A DNA stretch of 64,000 nucleotides from Ulva prolifera (taxonomy: Eukaryota; Chlorophyta; Ulvophyceae; Ulvales; Ulvaceae): the NCBI GenBank assembly GCA_023078555.1, contig CM041202.1, forward strand, positions 4,212,022 through 4,276,021, given 5' to 3'. The notes under the pieces are model-generated. The model did no database searches, was not told the origin of the DNA, and was given only the letters and a program-made list of their open reading frames with translations. Positions 42,281-54,760 of this stretch are shown one piece after another; within the stretch, counting starts at the first letter, position 1, and each line of letters starts with the position of its first letter. A program made the translations under genes and the position numbers.

Positions 42281-43100
42281 AGAAAGGGTTCACACGTCAG
42301 CGGACCATAACTGTCAGATAACAACAAATTCGAACAAACGAACAATGCAGTAATACATAAAAACATGTTTTCAAGTCTGTCTATCGTTTCAGATCTCCAT
42401 TTTACGCATTTTTTTTTATGTGACCTCATCTCCACTGAACACAGCTTAAGCGCCGTGCAGCGTGGTCATTACAGGTCTCCCAGCGCGATGTTTTCACATG
42501 CAGCATTTAAGTGTCGAGGCTCCAAAAATCTTAATCCCCCTATGTGCGTAACAGAAGCCAATCTGTCCGGCCTAAAACAAATACTGGCCCTTGTAACGCT
42601 GGGACTGGCTGTCGGTCCTTGGCAGTATGTACGGTACTGTGAATACAGGCTGCTGTTTGTAGGCTTTTTACACCTATATCTGAATAAGTAATCGCAGCAA
42701 TAAACATTTTTATGTATTTGCATTTTTTGTAAGCCTTTTCGGCTCGGTTCCAGAATACTCCCATGTCTTGGGCCACAACACTTCGTAAGTCAGCAGTGCG
42801 GCTTTCTTGTGGCATCCCATGTGCTGCTGTTCGTTGGATTACGACAACGCTGCTACGCGCTCCAGTGGTTGTGCACCGGCTGCAGCAGATAAAAGCGATG
42901 AATGCACACGTGCATTGTTTTGCGTTCGCTGCGCTCGCAATGTCAGGTGCTGAAAATTCCGGATTTAAGCGTTTGTTTTAGCGCTACCAAGTTACATATC
43001 CCATATTAAAAAGAACATTGGATACAGATCGCTGAATGATTTTCTTGTGACACAGATGCTCGTCTATAGGATGTGAAGATCGGTGCTCGCTTAAATGTCC
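42281..43100. other. No gene recognised
   Basis: Short frames only; a 72-codon plus frame at 42763-42981 is unsupported. Presumably flank upstream of the large gene. Confidence 0.25.
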
Positions 43101-43128
43101 AGGGTGACCTAACTCGAATGAGCGTGCG

Positions 43129-43420
43129 TTGGCATCGCTGCATGCGATCGGTGTCAGCTGGGAAGCAAGTGTTACTATACCTAGCAATGCATATGACTTT
43201 TGGCAGACGCCAATCTCGCCCAGCAAGTCTAACGCAGGCTACAGCGGGTTAGAGGAGCTTCTGTCAAGTGTGCAACATTCTCACGGCTGTCTAGGTCTTT
43301 CTGTTGTGCACACATTTCAATTGGATCCAAACGCGGACCTAAGAGAGCACCTACATGAGGCGACCGTGCCGACCCTTTCTGCTGTTGTCATGTTCTTGCA
43401 TCAGCTTACATACAATGTCA
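43129..43420 (+). other. Possible upstream exon of the large gene
   Basis: A plus frame reads WEASVTIPSNAYDFWQTPIS and LHEATVPTLSAVVMFLHQL, protein-like and immediately upstream of the exon at 43490. Splice sites at both ends are not clear. Confidence 0.3.
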
Positions 43421-43489
43421 CCATCACAATGTGTGAACGGGTATCATGGCTCTATACGAAATCAGCAGATTCAGATGAAACAAGGGCAG

Positions 43490-44049
43490 AAGTACAATAG
43501 TGTTGCCGGGCAAAGAGTCGTTCAGTTTTGCGTCCGAGCTGCGATTGATTGGCTACAATGGCGGTGCAGGCTCTACAGCACTGAAGACTGTGCAGTCGAA
43601 AGGCCTCACAGTGACACCCAGTCGAACGTTTGTTGCAATCCCCGAGCTGGACGAAGATCTCGCGCCATTGTCTGACAACTTGGAGCAGTCAATCGAGCTA
43701 CCTGCAGCTAGACAGCCGCCTTCACAAGCATCACGCAGTCTGTCACACACACTGACGCGATCCCTTCTTCGTGCTTCAGCCTCCAGCCTCCACCAGGGCG
43801 ATGGTGCGGCGATGTCTTCTGCAGACCGGGCGAATGGGACGCCGCGAGACAAGGTATTGCTGAAGGCCAGTGGACTGGTGACCCCACGGGTGTCTCATGT
43901 CATGCTTAATGGAGCAGAACCCGACGTCCTCGTGCGGCTGGATTGTGACACAAGTCAAAGTAGCACAGATGTCGATCGAGGCACAGAAGATGCCTTATCT
44001 GTTCCACCCACATCCTCCCCTACCTATAAACGCACAATTCCAGAACAAG
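43490..44049 (+). CDS. Upstream exon, probably of the kinase gene
   Basis: Open frame starting after GGGCAG and ending GAACAAG before GTGAGT, a strong donor. It leaves one base of a codon, which is completed by CT after the acceptor TGCAG at 46934-46935, giving an in-frame join to the exon at 46936. Sequence includes STIVLPGKESFSFASEL and a Ser/Pro-rich disordered part. The 2.9-kb intron so implied contains R2, R1 and R3 repeats. The phase match could occur by chance one time in three, so membership of the same gene is likely rather than shown. Confidence 0.5.
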
Positions 44050-44429
44050 GTGAGTTTTTTTCTTCCAATTTTTTTGGATTCCAGCCGCACTGTGTCCATG
44101 GCTGTGTGCATTTGAACAGATGCAGTCGTGACGTTCCAGCGTAGCATCGTGACATACATCGACTGTACGGAAAAGGTGATATATGCAAACTGAGTGTTGC
44201 AATTGCAATAGCGCTGCTGTGCCCAATTTATGTGAGCCACGCCAGGCGTACCATGTGTGATGCACTGCTTTGTAGACAGTGCAAGCTCATGCATGGACAC
44301 CTCCGTCAGATGTGAAGTTGTGTATTCCTCTCATAATGACTGTGACACGTATATTTCTCCACAACTTCCAAAAGACTGGCATAACATATGCATGCGTCCA
44401 TATGTTTCAATGGTATATTTCTCGGCGAC

Positions 44430-44665
44430 CTGTAGCATAAGTATCATGAGTACATGATTTGGCGATCTATGTACCTACCTGTCTGCGGCGGCCCATGATC
44501 CGCCTCGCAGTTTCAGCATCGACTTCGCATCGGCACATCTGCTTTCCGAAAGTTTGCAACGCCGATTGTATTGCGTTCGCATTGTGTCCATACAGCGTCG
44601 AAGCTGCGCTGCACCTCTAACCGCGTCGCATGCAGCAGCGTTCCGCCACGCAGGCAGACTCTATC
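44430..44665. repeat. R2 copy, inverted
   Basis: The reverse complement follows the R2 order of 41190-41420: GTGGCGGAACGCTGCTG, AGAGGTGCAGCGCAGCTTCG, GCGAACGC, GATGCGAAGTCGATGC, CCGCCGCAGACAGGTA and ending in an R1-like word CATGATACTTATGCTACAGG. Confidence 0.75.
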
Positions 44666-44784
44666 GTGCCATGACACATTGTATGTGTATTACTTGCATT
44701 GTTTTCAGTGGGACAGGCTCATTTTGCATCAAGTTAAAGCAGTATGCTATATGCATCAAATCGTGATTGTCGCTTGTGTATGTA

Positions 44785-44865
44785 GTTACAAAGGACAGAG
44801 GCCGGGCAGCGAGCCGTTGCAAGGACTACACACGCAAATCCACTCACGCAGTCATGGCACTAGGC
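44785..44865. repeat. R3 (tRNA-like) unit
   Basis: GGACAGAGGCCGGGCAGCGAGCC preceded by TGTATGTAGTTACAAA, as in the 34-kb cluster, and continuing CACGCAAATCCACTCACGCAG and ATGGCACTAGGC. On the minus strand GGCTCGCTGCCCGG is one base off the B-box consensus. Confidence 0.7.
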
Positions 44866-45285
44866 TTTTGTATCTATTTATATACTCTTTTATGTACGTG
44901 TGTATGTACATTTACATGTTCGCTTGTGCATGTACGTATCTACTCGTCCGGGATACGCTGGGGTCCGGCTTCTAAATGGCCTTGCAGCGTCGGCTTCCGC
45001 TGAAAATTGGTACATATGCTTCGGTCGATTCTGCGACGCCGATCATGTAGCGGTCGCATTGTCAATTTACTGCGCTGTCGAGCGTCGAGGCTGTGCCGCA
45101 CCTCCAGCTATGTAGCTTGCTGCAACGTTCCGACACAGACGCGGCCGCTTCGGAGTCGATCGAAGCATCATAAATGTTTGTATATAATTTTTATCTTATC
45201 AGTCCCGGTCTGGGAATTCGGCGTTACACAAATGCTTCGAATGGCTGTCTCTGCAGCGCTGCAATTGCACCATAGCCACAAGCTA

Positions 45286-45440
45286 CATGGCCCCCTTCGG
45301 GGGGCCTCTAACGTTTTGACGTTTGAAGCATGATGCTTGAAGCTGATGCAAGTGATGTCTGATGCGCTGGGAACGATGCAAATAGTGTATGTAGATGCAG
45401 CGCTCCGCCATGGACGGTGCCCGTTCCGACCCAGTCGAAG
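45286..45440. repeat. R2-related segment with hairpin
   Basis: GCCCCCTTCGGGGGGC hairpin followed by GAAGCATGATGCTTGAAGCTG and ATGCAAGTGATG, parallel to 40903-41000 where a G14 run occupies the hairpin position. Confidence 0.7.
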
Positions 45441-46935
45441 CATCACGTCGCTTGTGTAATCATATTTTCATATATGTACACCAGCAGAAGATGCTGAGTG
45501 ACTGTCCAGCTGGCCGGGTCGTCCGGAGACGAAGCGTCAGCTGCTGCAGGCGAATCCGCCCTCCAGGGTCGCCACCACCGCATCTCTGGACAGTGTTCTC
45601 CAAATCATCACGCACATAAACTTTGAAATCCAGCGCGCCAGTCGAACAATATCTTGATGGTTTGTAGCAAGTCTAGTTTTGCATCGTGGTCACAGCTGTA
45701 AATTGGGCCGAGCCGGGAATCCCTTCAGCGACTGCAAGCTGTTGTTATCCTCCAGGTAGGCATGTAAATGAAATGTACTGCTGCATGCGTTAGGCCATCA
45801 TGGCTGAGAGTAAATATATACCGTGCGTATAGCATTCAAAGAGTCGTCAGGGTCTGCCCCAAAATTCCCAAGAATGACGAAGTTGATTCGTTGTCTCGTC
45901 CTGTGGATAGCAGAATAGACGAATATGCTAGATATCATATTTCTTCATGTCGTTCTCTTTCCTGGGGCGATGAAGTGCAAGTTATGATTGCTTGTTAGTT
46001 GCCCCGTTCCTACCAGTTCCAGTACACAAGAGGTGTGCATTCACAGGGCAAGAACTGCTTCTGAATGTCACACTCAGCTTCTTTGCACTCTGTTCCTGCT
46101 GATGCAGAAACATGTTGATTATAAATTCCAAACCAGCTAATGGTAGGTCATGGCACATGCGTAGCTGCCTCGTCACCTGCTGTCACATCATCACAACTAC
46201 TGAATTCGCTCACAGCAAGTTGTCGCAGTACTGCTCCCATGCGCTGCTCCAGGCAAGGTCAACAGGCAATGTAAGGTCTGTGTGACAAGCTTCCAAAGAA
46301 TATAAAGTGTGTGTCCCGACGTGTTCAGCATATACCTGAACCACGAAAAAATAGAACAGGTCGCTTGCCCCTGTAGCTACTATAGTTACGACTAGAACAT
46401 TAATTAAATATGCGTATGGTCCCTGCAGAACCCAAAATGACTTCACCTTACGCACGGTACATTTTTGTGGCGTCCGGGATCAAAATGCTGAATACGGCTT
46501 GCAATTCGACCGTCGGCGGCCCAACTCTGCGACGCGACACAATTGGTCCAATGGGTTGAGGACGGTGCAAAAGCTACCCCTTCCTTTTCAGGAGGTCGTG
46601 GGTCTGATTCTGCATGCAATTTGGGGAATCAAAACGGCCGTGCGTGACCACCTTGCTTTGCACAGGAGGAGGTCCTGTGAGTTGCATACAGTCGTCTGAG
46701 GAGGGTTTCCAGGTGGTTTACCCCTTCGGCATATGTGGTCCCGTTAATTCGGAGTTGTCAATTTCCTCTTCAGGGTGTGGCTCAGTATATTCAGATTTAC
46801 TTTACTCTGCATACATGCACAAGCGAACAAGTCTGGTCACATACGGCGCATACGGCACAACATAGCTGCCTTCACAAGGCACCATCACATGGCAGCGAAA
46901 CCTTTCACATCCGAGTCATGTGTGAATGCCTGCAG

Positions 46936-49900
46936 CTTTCCAACATTCTCCGAGCATCGTCAGCTCAATACCCAAGCTACGGCTGCGGGGCGTGGCATCA
47001 GTAGCTGGTGACCAGTTTTCGGCATCATCGTCGCGACAGGCGCGCCGCTGGCTCAATGGCAGCGTCACCATGGCAACGATGGATGCCCAGCGCTCGCTCC
47101 GGGCCGCAGATGGCCTCACCAGCGATGCGCCAAGTCAAAGCAATAGCACACCACATGCTGAGCGACGGACGCCCGTGAAGGTACCCCTGCCGATGCTTTT
47201 GGACCAGCGGTTGCCCAATCTGGGGACCGGAGATGTGCGCACCATTTCTGAGGAGAAGGCGCTGCATGCCATTGCGTCGGCGCAAGCGCTCGTTTTGTCA
47301 TCAATTGCTGGAATTCTACGGATGGTCCGTGGAGATAAGGCGTGCGGGCTGCGGGGTTTACGGCTGGGGCAGGCATCCGTGGGTGGGCATGTTTCAGCAA
47401 GGTCACATGCAAGTGCGGCTGCTGCAGCTCTCCCAAGTGCGCGCTCTTTTGGTGGCGTTCTCTGCCAAGATGAGAAATTACCAGGGTTTATGCTGGACCC
47501 GGTCGTTTCCAAAGCGTTGTTGTGGGGAAAGAACAATGTGACAGACACTGCCGTGGCGCGCGCTGCTGCATTGTCTGCAGCAGTGTTAATCTTGAGCGAC
47601 GGAGCTGCGGTGCCTCCATCTGCGCCACCTGCAAATGCAGAGGCAGCGGCGCGAACTGTGATGCGGCTGATGAACACAACGCGGCCGCGTGACACGGTCT
47701 CAAAGATTTCCCTCACCGCACTACGACAGGTACTTGTGCGCGTGCTGTTGCTGTTGTGCCAGGGGCCGATGGTCATGGAGCCGCTTTCACGCACGCTAGC
47801 CGCAGTGCATGAAAGGTGGATGCCCCCTCCAAACCAGCGGCACTCGGCCAAAGTTCTGCGCCAGCTGCCATTTGCGATTGGCCATCGCATGCATGTTCTC
47901 TCATCACGACTCGAGTCAGGGGGCGACGCAAGTGCGGCGCGCGCGGCGTGTGCGTGCCTGCAGCTCACATCAATGCTGATTGCCTGCGACTCTTCGGCGA
48001 CCGTCCAGGGCGCAGTGTTCAAGGCCTGCATTGAGCCAGTGGAGCGTATTGCTGACGCGGTGTCGGGGTGCACAGCCGCTCCCAAAATGTGGAACGATGC
48101 ATACCTCGCTCTCATGGAGCAGCTGGTTGACACGCTGTCCCGCATGATGCGCTCACCACTCCTGCCGGACGATGTTGGGCAGCGTCTGGTCACGCTATTT
48201 GCAGTGCGAAGGCCTGTCCTGGAATCCACCCTGGAGTACACCCGTGCGGTCCTCTTTGACAGCATCCCGGCCGCCAGTCCACTGCGCATCCTGGACCTTT
48301 GGTCGTCGTTTGCTCGGCTCGTCTCGCGCCAACCAGACTGCGCGTCTGCTGGAGTGATGTCGACGCGTGCTGTGTCTGTCGCACACGCCTCTGGCCGCTC
48401 CGAGATGCACCATGCGACTGTCTCCACCCTGAACGCCGCCGTCGCAGGTCCCCTCGCACCCCCTGTGGAGCGCATAGGCCACGAACGTGCTGCAGCTGAC
48501 ATCATTTCAGAGTGGTCGCCTGTTCCAGAGGGTGCTCATGTAAGCAATGAGGAGTTCATGGTCCTTGAGAGCCTTCACGTTGAAGAGTCACTGCTGGGCG
48601 GTAGTCATGTCTCTCAGAGTGTTACGCGCTCTGCTGCGCTCCAGGTGTGCCTCTAGAATTTTGTTGGAGTCAACGACCCACAGCTCGAACAAATTGTTCT
48701 GATGTCCAGCTCCTCATATGAAGTCATGGCCAGTATGGCTTAGCGGTTCTGTCTTGTGGAGGACCTTTGCACCCTCTGACACCTTGGCACTGCCGAATTT
48801 GTTACGGTCATCTGCAAAGTTTGCAGCACAAACGAACGCTCATTTCCCTTGCTGTAGGTCTTGCAGCCACTCGTGGATCTTCCGCTGGGTGTTCTCATGC
48901 GCCTGCTCCACACTCCTTCGCTGCCTGCCGAGGTGCAGCTCAGCGCGCTGTCTACGCTGCGGGAGGTGTTTGCGTGCCGCGGCTGCCCATTCGTTGCTTC
49001 GGAAGACCTCGCAGACCGCTACATCCAGATACACTATGTCATGTTTCTCAAGCTTTACCTTTTGCCGCAGCAACCGCTCGCTGATGGCCAGGAACCACCT
49101 CTGAGTGCGCGTAGCGTCAATTCATCTGTCCGTTCGGCTGCATCGACCTGTGACAGTGGTACCAGCCGCCGCGCTCTGTGCCTTGCGCACCTTCACGTCC
49201 TAATCGCCCTCGCTGGTCACAAGCACAAGCACGTACAGCATCTCTTTCAACGCCACAAGGTCCTGCAATTCCTGGCTGCGGAGCTCAGCCTCGAATTTCA
49301 TGCCAAGCGGCATGGCAGGCTCAGCAGCTTGCGCACACATGGCGCCCACCACGCCCTAGAGGTGCAGCGGTCCGACTCTGCCTCACCTCAGCAGCCGCGC
49401 TCGCCCGGCAGTGAATATATTCAGAGACAGACGATGGCGCCGACTTTGCAGCAACATGCCTCACACCGCAGCGCCAATGTTGGCATCACTCAGCGTCTTG
49501 CAAAGAGCCGCCGTAGCGCTGAACCAGCAGTACAGCCGCAGCAAGCAAGCCACCAATTTGCTGTGGCAGATGAAGGATTCCTGAGTCCGTTGTCTTCTGT
49601 GGAGTCCCGGAACTGTGGTGCGTCGTTGGCGCCATGCTCGGTGCAAATCTCGCAGCCCACCTGCTGCGCAAGCCGGAGTTCGACCCCGACCGCCCGCAGT
49701 CAAGACAAGACCGCTGCACGGCCGCCTGTGCTGCGGCACCTCTCTAGTGCCACAGGTGCAAACTCGCAAATGAAACATCTCAGACGCGGCAACTTTAAGC
49801 TGCAACACATTGATAGATTGCCTGGCAATGACAACGCATTGAATCCAAGGCATGTGTTTTGGTTTCGCATCATCACTGAAAGTCTGCAGGTGGCAACGGA

Positions 49901-52900
49901 ACAACCTCTAAGGGTAACAGTGGGCAGAGCTCGTGGCGGCCGCCATCGGCGTGCCGTCGCATGCAGCGCAGTGACGTTCGTGGTGAAGGTCTGGCGATCG
50001 GTTCGCACTCCCTCATGACGTCAAACCCTGCCACAAGCTCCGTTGTCTGCTCGCCACGCCCGCCAGAGCGCCGTACATCTGGCCGAAAGCCTGCACGGCA
50101 CCCGTGCATCGATACCCTACGCGGCCACACTGATGTGAAATGTGCGCCGTGGCCTGGCACTGCAGCGCAACGTCTGCACACGCCTCTCACTACAGATTCT
50201 GAAGTAGCAGAGGCTAGTGAACTCTATTGCATGCCCCTTCCAATTGCAGCCAATTCACCTCCACCATGTGATGACCCTGTCATGGCGCATGGCGGCACAG
50301 AGACTCGTGAGCTGAGTCCGTTGGGCCGGCTGCCGCCGACACCAGATGGTGTTGGGGAGTACGATGTTACGGTTGCTGCAGCCCTGACTGTGGATGATGG
50401 CCGCAGTATTCGCGGCCGCATCAGCAAGCCACAACCTGTTTCTGAGTCAATGGTCGCGACTGGCAACGGTGTGGGACCCTCGAGTGGCAGCTTGTTCAGT
50501 GTCGACAGTAAGTCCAGTAGGGACTCGAACGACAATACTGCAACTTCCGCATGTCAGCACACCTTGCCACCGCCAATGTGCAGCAACGCGGAAGTGCCTG
50601 TGGCAGGTGCTCTGCACTGCGTGGCGCCACCAATGAGGCCTCTGAAACCGCTGCAGTTGCTGGGCTTTCTTGAGCGCTGCAACGCTGTTAAGGAGCAGTA
50701 TTTCCGGCACTCATCACATCGACGAAGGCTGGTCACCAGTAGCATGCAGCCTTTCAGTGGCCCACATGTGTCGCCTGGCAGCTGCCCAGCGGCTCCTGTG
50801 GCCGCTGGCAGCAGCATACGGGTGCTAGATCCCGGCCGCGAAATTGACAGCACATGCAAGCAGACCGATGCAGAGGCAATCATGCATCATGCCAGCAGGT
50901 TTCTGGACCCAGCAGTGTCAGCTATCAGGGTGCGCCGGCATCCGGAAGCCCTTGGCGAGGGGCTACAGGGTGACGGTAGTGCCTCATCCGGAGACATCGG
51001 GCCGCTCTCTGCTCAGGGTTGCGGACCGCGTATGCGCTCTTGCATTCTGGGAGAGTCATTGCCAAATGAAAATGATCTGCAACGTTTGTCCTCGTCAACA
51101 AATGAACGAGGGCACGCAACTAACCCGCTGCAGCACTCGGCGGACCTGGATTCGGTGGGCTCGGCGGTGCTGGAGCCCAATGCCGTTAACGTGCCACACC
51201 CCGGTAGCGACAGCCGGCAAAATTGCACTGGTGCAGCTGCCGCTATGGCATTGCTGGTACCGCTCCGAGACGCGAATGGCGACGTGGCTGCCACCGGTGC
51301 AGACGGCAGCATCCCATACCGCCTTACTTTCGGCAGCCAGACACGCACTGTGCTACTGATGGGTGATATGGACGATGATCTGGACGTGCTAGAGGAGCTC
51401 GAAGCCGAGCTTGGGGTCCAGGTGCAGGTTCAAGGGCTGACTGCCGAGGATTTTGCTTCCGATGTCAGCTCGGATTCTTCACAAGATAGCGCGAGCGTCG
51501 GTAGATCCCTCAGTGGGCTGTCGTACTCGCCATCCATGCTGTCGCGCAAGGCACGGCGCAACGCGGCAGGGCTCCAGAATCGGAGCGCGCATCTGCCGGG
51601 TGTCCCGCTGATTGCGCGGCCGGGACCAATGCAGAACACCTCGCATCTCATACAGCTGAAGTTGCCTGTAGGGGCAGTGATGCCGTGCTCCCCAAGTACA
51701 ACACCGGCGTCGCATGCTTCACCTCCAGAGGCTGCATCTGTGACTGGGGCCATTAGCCAGACAGCGTCTCCAGAACAGTGCAGCATCTCGCCGCCGTCGC
51801 CCTTCATGACAGTCCCCCACCCAGTGCCGCGCCTCTCGCTTCAGGGGGTAGATGTCATTGCACTGCGTGCAAACATCGAGGCGGATGCAGCGGCGATCCA
51901 AGATGATTCACTGATGCTGGAGTCTGCTATGTATGGTGGACACGACCGTACTGCGCATAGTGGTGGCGTCGCTACTGCCCCCCTTCTCTTCACCTCGCCC
52001 CCAACCTCGATGAATGAGCAGGGCCATCTTGGGCCGTTATCAGCGTTTGAAGGCTCCGCAATTCACGCAGCACGTGGTGCAAATTTCAAGTCACAGCGCG
52101 TGTACGCACAGCGCAGTGCCCAGCACGCGCGGGTCGTATCCGCTGGTGGTTCCTCACAACATATCCTGGCGGCTGCCACAGCATCAGTGTCCTCCATGCA
52201 GGCTCCTGCTGTGCAAGCGCCTGCCGCAGACTTTGATTACGACACAGAGGCCAGTTCACGGTTGCTGTATCATGACTCGGACATTCACCTTGCAATGCTG
52301 ACGCTTGTCATTACGCTCCTCCTCTCCGCAGATGGTCAGCTCGACCCGGTGCATTCCCCGTGCGACCACGTCGCACGTGGTGCTGCGCAGCGCTCGCATG
52401 ATGCGGACCTCTGCACGGTGATGTACCACCATCTCAATCATGGCCGCAACCGCAGCGTGCTGCCGGGCCTGCTTCAGGCTGCGCACATCATCGGCACACC
52501 TGCTGTGCGCCTCTTGAAGCTCCTTGTTCATGACCTCTACTTCCAGGACTCCTTCGTAGGTAAGCCCGAGACGTTTGCCAGGGGCACATTTGCTCTGGTG
52601 CAGAAACGCCGGGCGTGCGTCGTGCCTGCCCAGCGGGATGCCGCACCGCACTACGTCGCTGAGAAGGTACGCCCCACACCATCTTGGGATCGGTGCTGTC
52701 CATATGCCAGTTTTGTATCATTATGAACTGGGTGCCGACTCCTGTAGTTGCGCCAGTGTGTTGTGGCGCTCTTGTACCTCCAAGCAAGTAGGTGTTCCCC
52801 ATGCGTCAGTTGGATGCACAAACGGCTGGGTGCAGGTGATAGAGATGCCGTCACAGGCAGACAGCCAGCTGCAGATCGGTGACATCCTCATGGAGGTAAG

Positions 52901-54760
52901 TATTATGGAGCGGTTCTCCGAGTGTGAGGGTGTCTGCCGGCTGCTGGATTACGGTGTGACATGTGACGGCTTCCACATGGTGATGCCGCTGTACAAATGC
53001 AGCCTTGCAGAGTGGCGCTCTGCGCTGCCCCATGACCTACGATCTTGCCTCGATATGCAGCGCCTTTTCATCAACATATTCCGCAAGGCATGCACACCCT
53101 TCCTACTTCTTATACCTTGCACATATATGGCCCAATTCAGCCATGTTGTCAAGGCTTTCGCAATATGCCTGTCCGGAGTGTTCTTGAGTGTGCTGCGCCA
53201 ATGTGCCTCAAATACAGCACAGCCGATGTGTGCGGGGAGGAAGTGGCCCGAATTCTCCAGCCAGTGAGTGCCATGTCATCTGCGCTGCATTGGAGCCAGG
53301 ACTTACATGTATGCTACAATGATAGGACATTGCTGGTGGGCTGTTTTTCTATTTGCGTAGGCAGCAGACAATCATTCTTAGACCTTGAATTTTGTCCGCA
53401 TTTTACCGAGTTGCAGGTGAAGTAACGCACACCATTTGTTGCTGCTGGTATGAGCTGTCTGAGAATTCATGGCCTGTGTGTTCCATTTGCTGATTTGCTT
53501 TTTCTTCCCTGTGAACATGCCTCACTGTGGCTGCAGCAGGCCTCACCTTCACCAGATGTGCAGATTGTGGATGCTGTTGCGATTCTTCAAGCCGGAAATG
53601 TAGTGCACTTCGACCTCAAGCCACAAAATATCTACCTGGAACCGGTGCCCGGCACCACTGATGCTGACTTCTGGATGCCCCCCACAGAACAGCCTACTTT
53701 CAGTGTCATTATTGGCGACTTCGGCGAGTCAAAAATGTTTCCCCCAGAATGCAGCAGCTACACGCTACGTCCACTGGGCACAGATTTCATGAAATCGCCC
53801 GAGATGTTGCGCAACGGACAGCACACTGTGCTGCACCAGCAGCGTGAGAACTTTGACCGTCGGCGGCACAAGGGAGCGGGCCCTCCGACCGATGTTTGGG
53901 CGCTGGCATGTGTGCTGTATCAGCTTATTTTCGGCGAGATGCTATTTTTTGACCCTGATTACTTTCGGTTCCTCCAGCGGATCGGATTCGGTGCGGGGCC
54001 GACGATTCAGCAGCCTGCGGCAGGCAGGCTATCGCGAACGCCAGAGGTAGCGCGTCTTGTCAGCCTGATGACTGAAAGGAACCAAGAGGCCAGAATCGAC
54101 CTTCGGAAAGTGCAGGCAAAGCTGGACCAGGTCGGAACAGCTGATACTTTGCCTGTGTACAGACCTGCGGCAGCGCGGCCGTCCCACAGGTCAAGCAGCC
54201 CGCACGAGACCCCATGTGTGCCTGATCACAGCCATGCTCGGGCTTTGGGTGCCGCAGCAGTGCTTCTAGCACACCCAGGTATGGCTCCGAGTGCGTGTGG
54301 TGCTGTATTGGATGCCCATGCGACAGGCACGGTGCAGCTGACGCCGTCCGTTTTGTTGGGGCCAGCTGCCTCATGTCGATGTGTGTCAGAGCTCTCGGCG
54401 GCAGCTCTGCAGTGCATTGTAGTGTTGTCTGCATCGGTCACTCAGCCGCAAGGGCGCAATCTGAAAGGACACTGGCTGGACCTGGCCGCAGCGCTTGAGG
54501 TGCCATGTATGCATGTGGCAGAGAAAGGGATGGGTGTCGAGACACTGGAGGGGCTGCAGAGCGACGTGCAGGGGTATGAGAAGGTGCTGGTGGTGTGGGA
54601 GCCAGGGGGATGGGCGCATGCGGCGATGGTGGCTGTCGCTTTAGCAATGCAGAAGAATGATATGCTGTGCTGCTTGGCCCTTACTCGTCTGCGCCGTTGT
54701 ACCCTTTTCGGGAAGCTTTCCAAAGACCACATTTCGATCTTGCATGCTCTCCAGACCTGA
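46936..54760 (+). CDS. Large protein kinase with degenerate phosphatase-like C-terminal domain
   Basis: Exons joined in phase: 46936-48644, 48858-49913, 49967-52666, 52836-53087, 53564-54760 (TGA). Introns are GT-AG except the fourth, 53088-53563, which is GC-AG. The residues encoded here number about 2304. The first half is helical and Ala/Ser-rich without a recognised family. The kinase domain (about 1790-2110) has a weak glycine loop FARGTFALV, the VAIK-type lysine in YVAEK at an exon end, alphaC Glu in MEVSIMERF, catalytic HFDLKPQN (Phe replaces Arg of HRD, so non-RD), DFG, KSPEM for APE, and DVWALACVLYQLIFGE. These residues suggest an active Ser/Thr kinase. About 2195-2280 resembles a dual-specificity phosphatase, with the loop reading VVWEPGGWAHAAM so that neither the catalytic Cys nor Arg is present. 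Confidence 0.8.
52563..53900 (+). other. Kinase catalytic domain (genomic span)
   Basis: Spans three exons. Lysine codon AAG at 52664-52666 ends an exon; HFDLKPQN is at 53606-53629, DFG at 53717-53725, DVWALACVLYQ at about 53890-53925. Removing the 476-bp GC-AG intron gives IFRK-IVDAVAILQAGNVVHFD, whose length and hydrophobic pattern match the kinase alphaE helix exactly, which is the main support for the splice sites. Confidence 0.85.

Larger units (their letters stand above)
44050..46935 (+). other. Proposed large intron filled with repeats
   Basis: GTGAGT...TGCAG. Within it: an inverted R2 copy (44430-44665), one R3 unit (44785-44865), and another R2-type segment (45040-45440) with the hairpin GGCCCCCTTCGGGGGGCC at about 45289-45306. 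From 45461 to 46935 I see no repeat or exon apart from a short gypsy-like stretch near 46700. Confidence 0.5.

Noticed and set aside
46690..46760. Similarity to the gypsy-like remnant at 28.9 kb
   Set aside because: Only about 40 bp agree loosely; too short to annotate as a separate element.
47135..48505. 456-codon minus-strand frame opposite a kinase-gene exon
   Set aside because: It is the antisense shadow of a GC-rich coding exon; the plus strand has matching splice phases and continues into a kinase.
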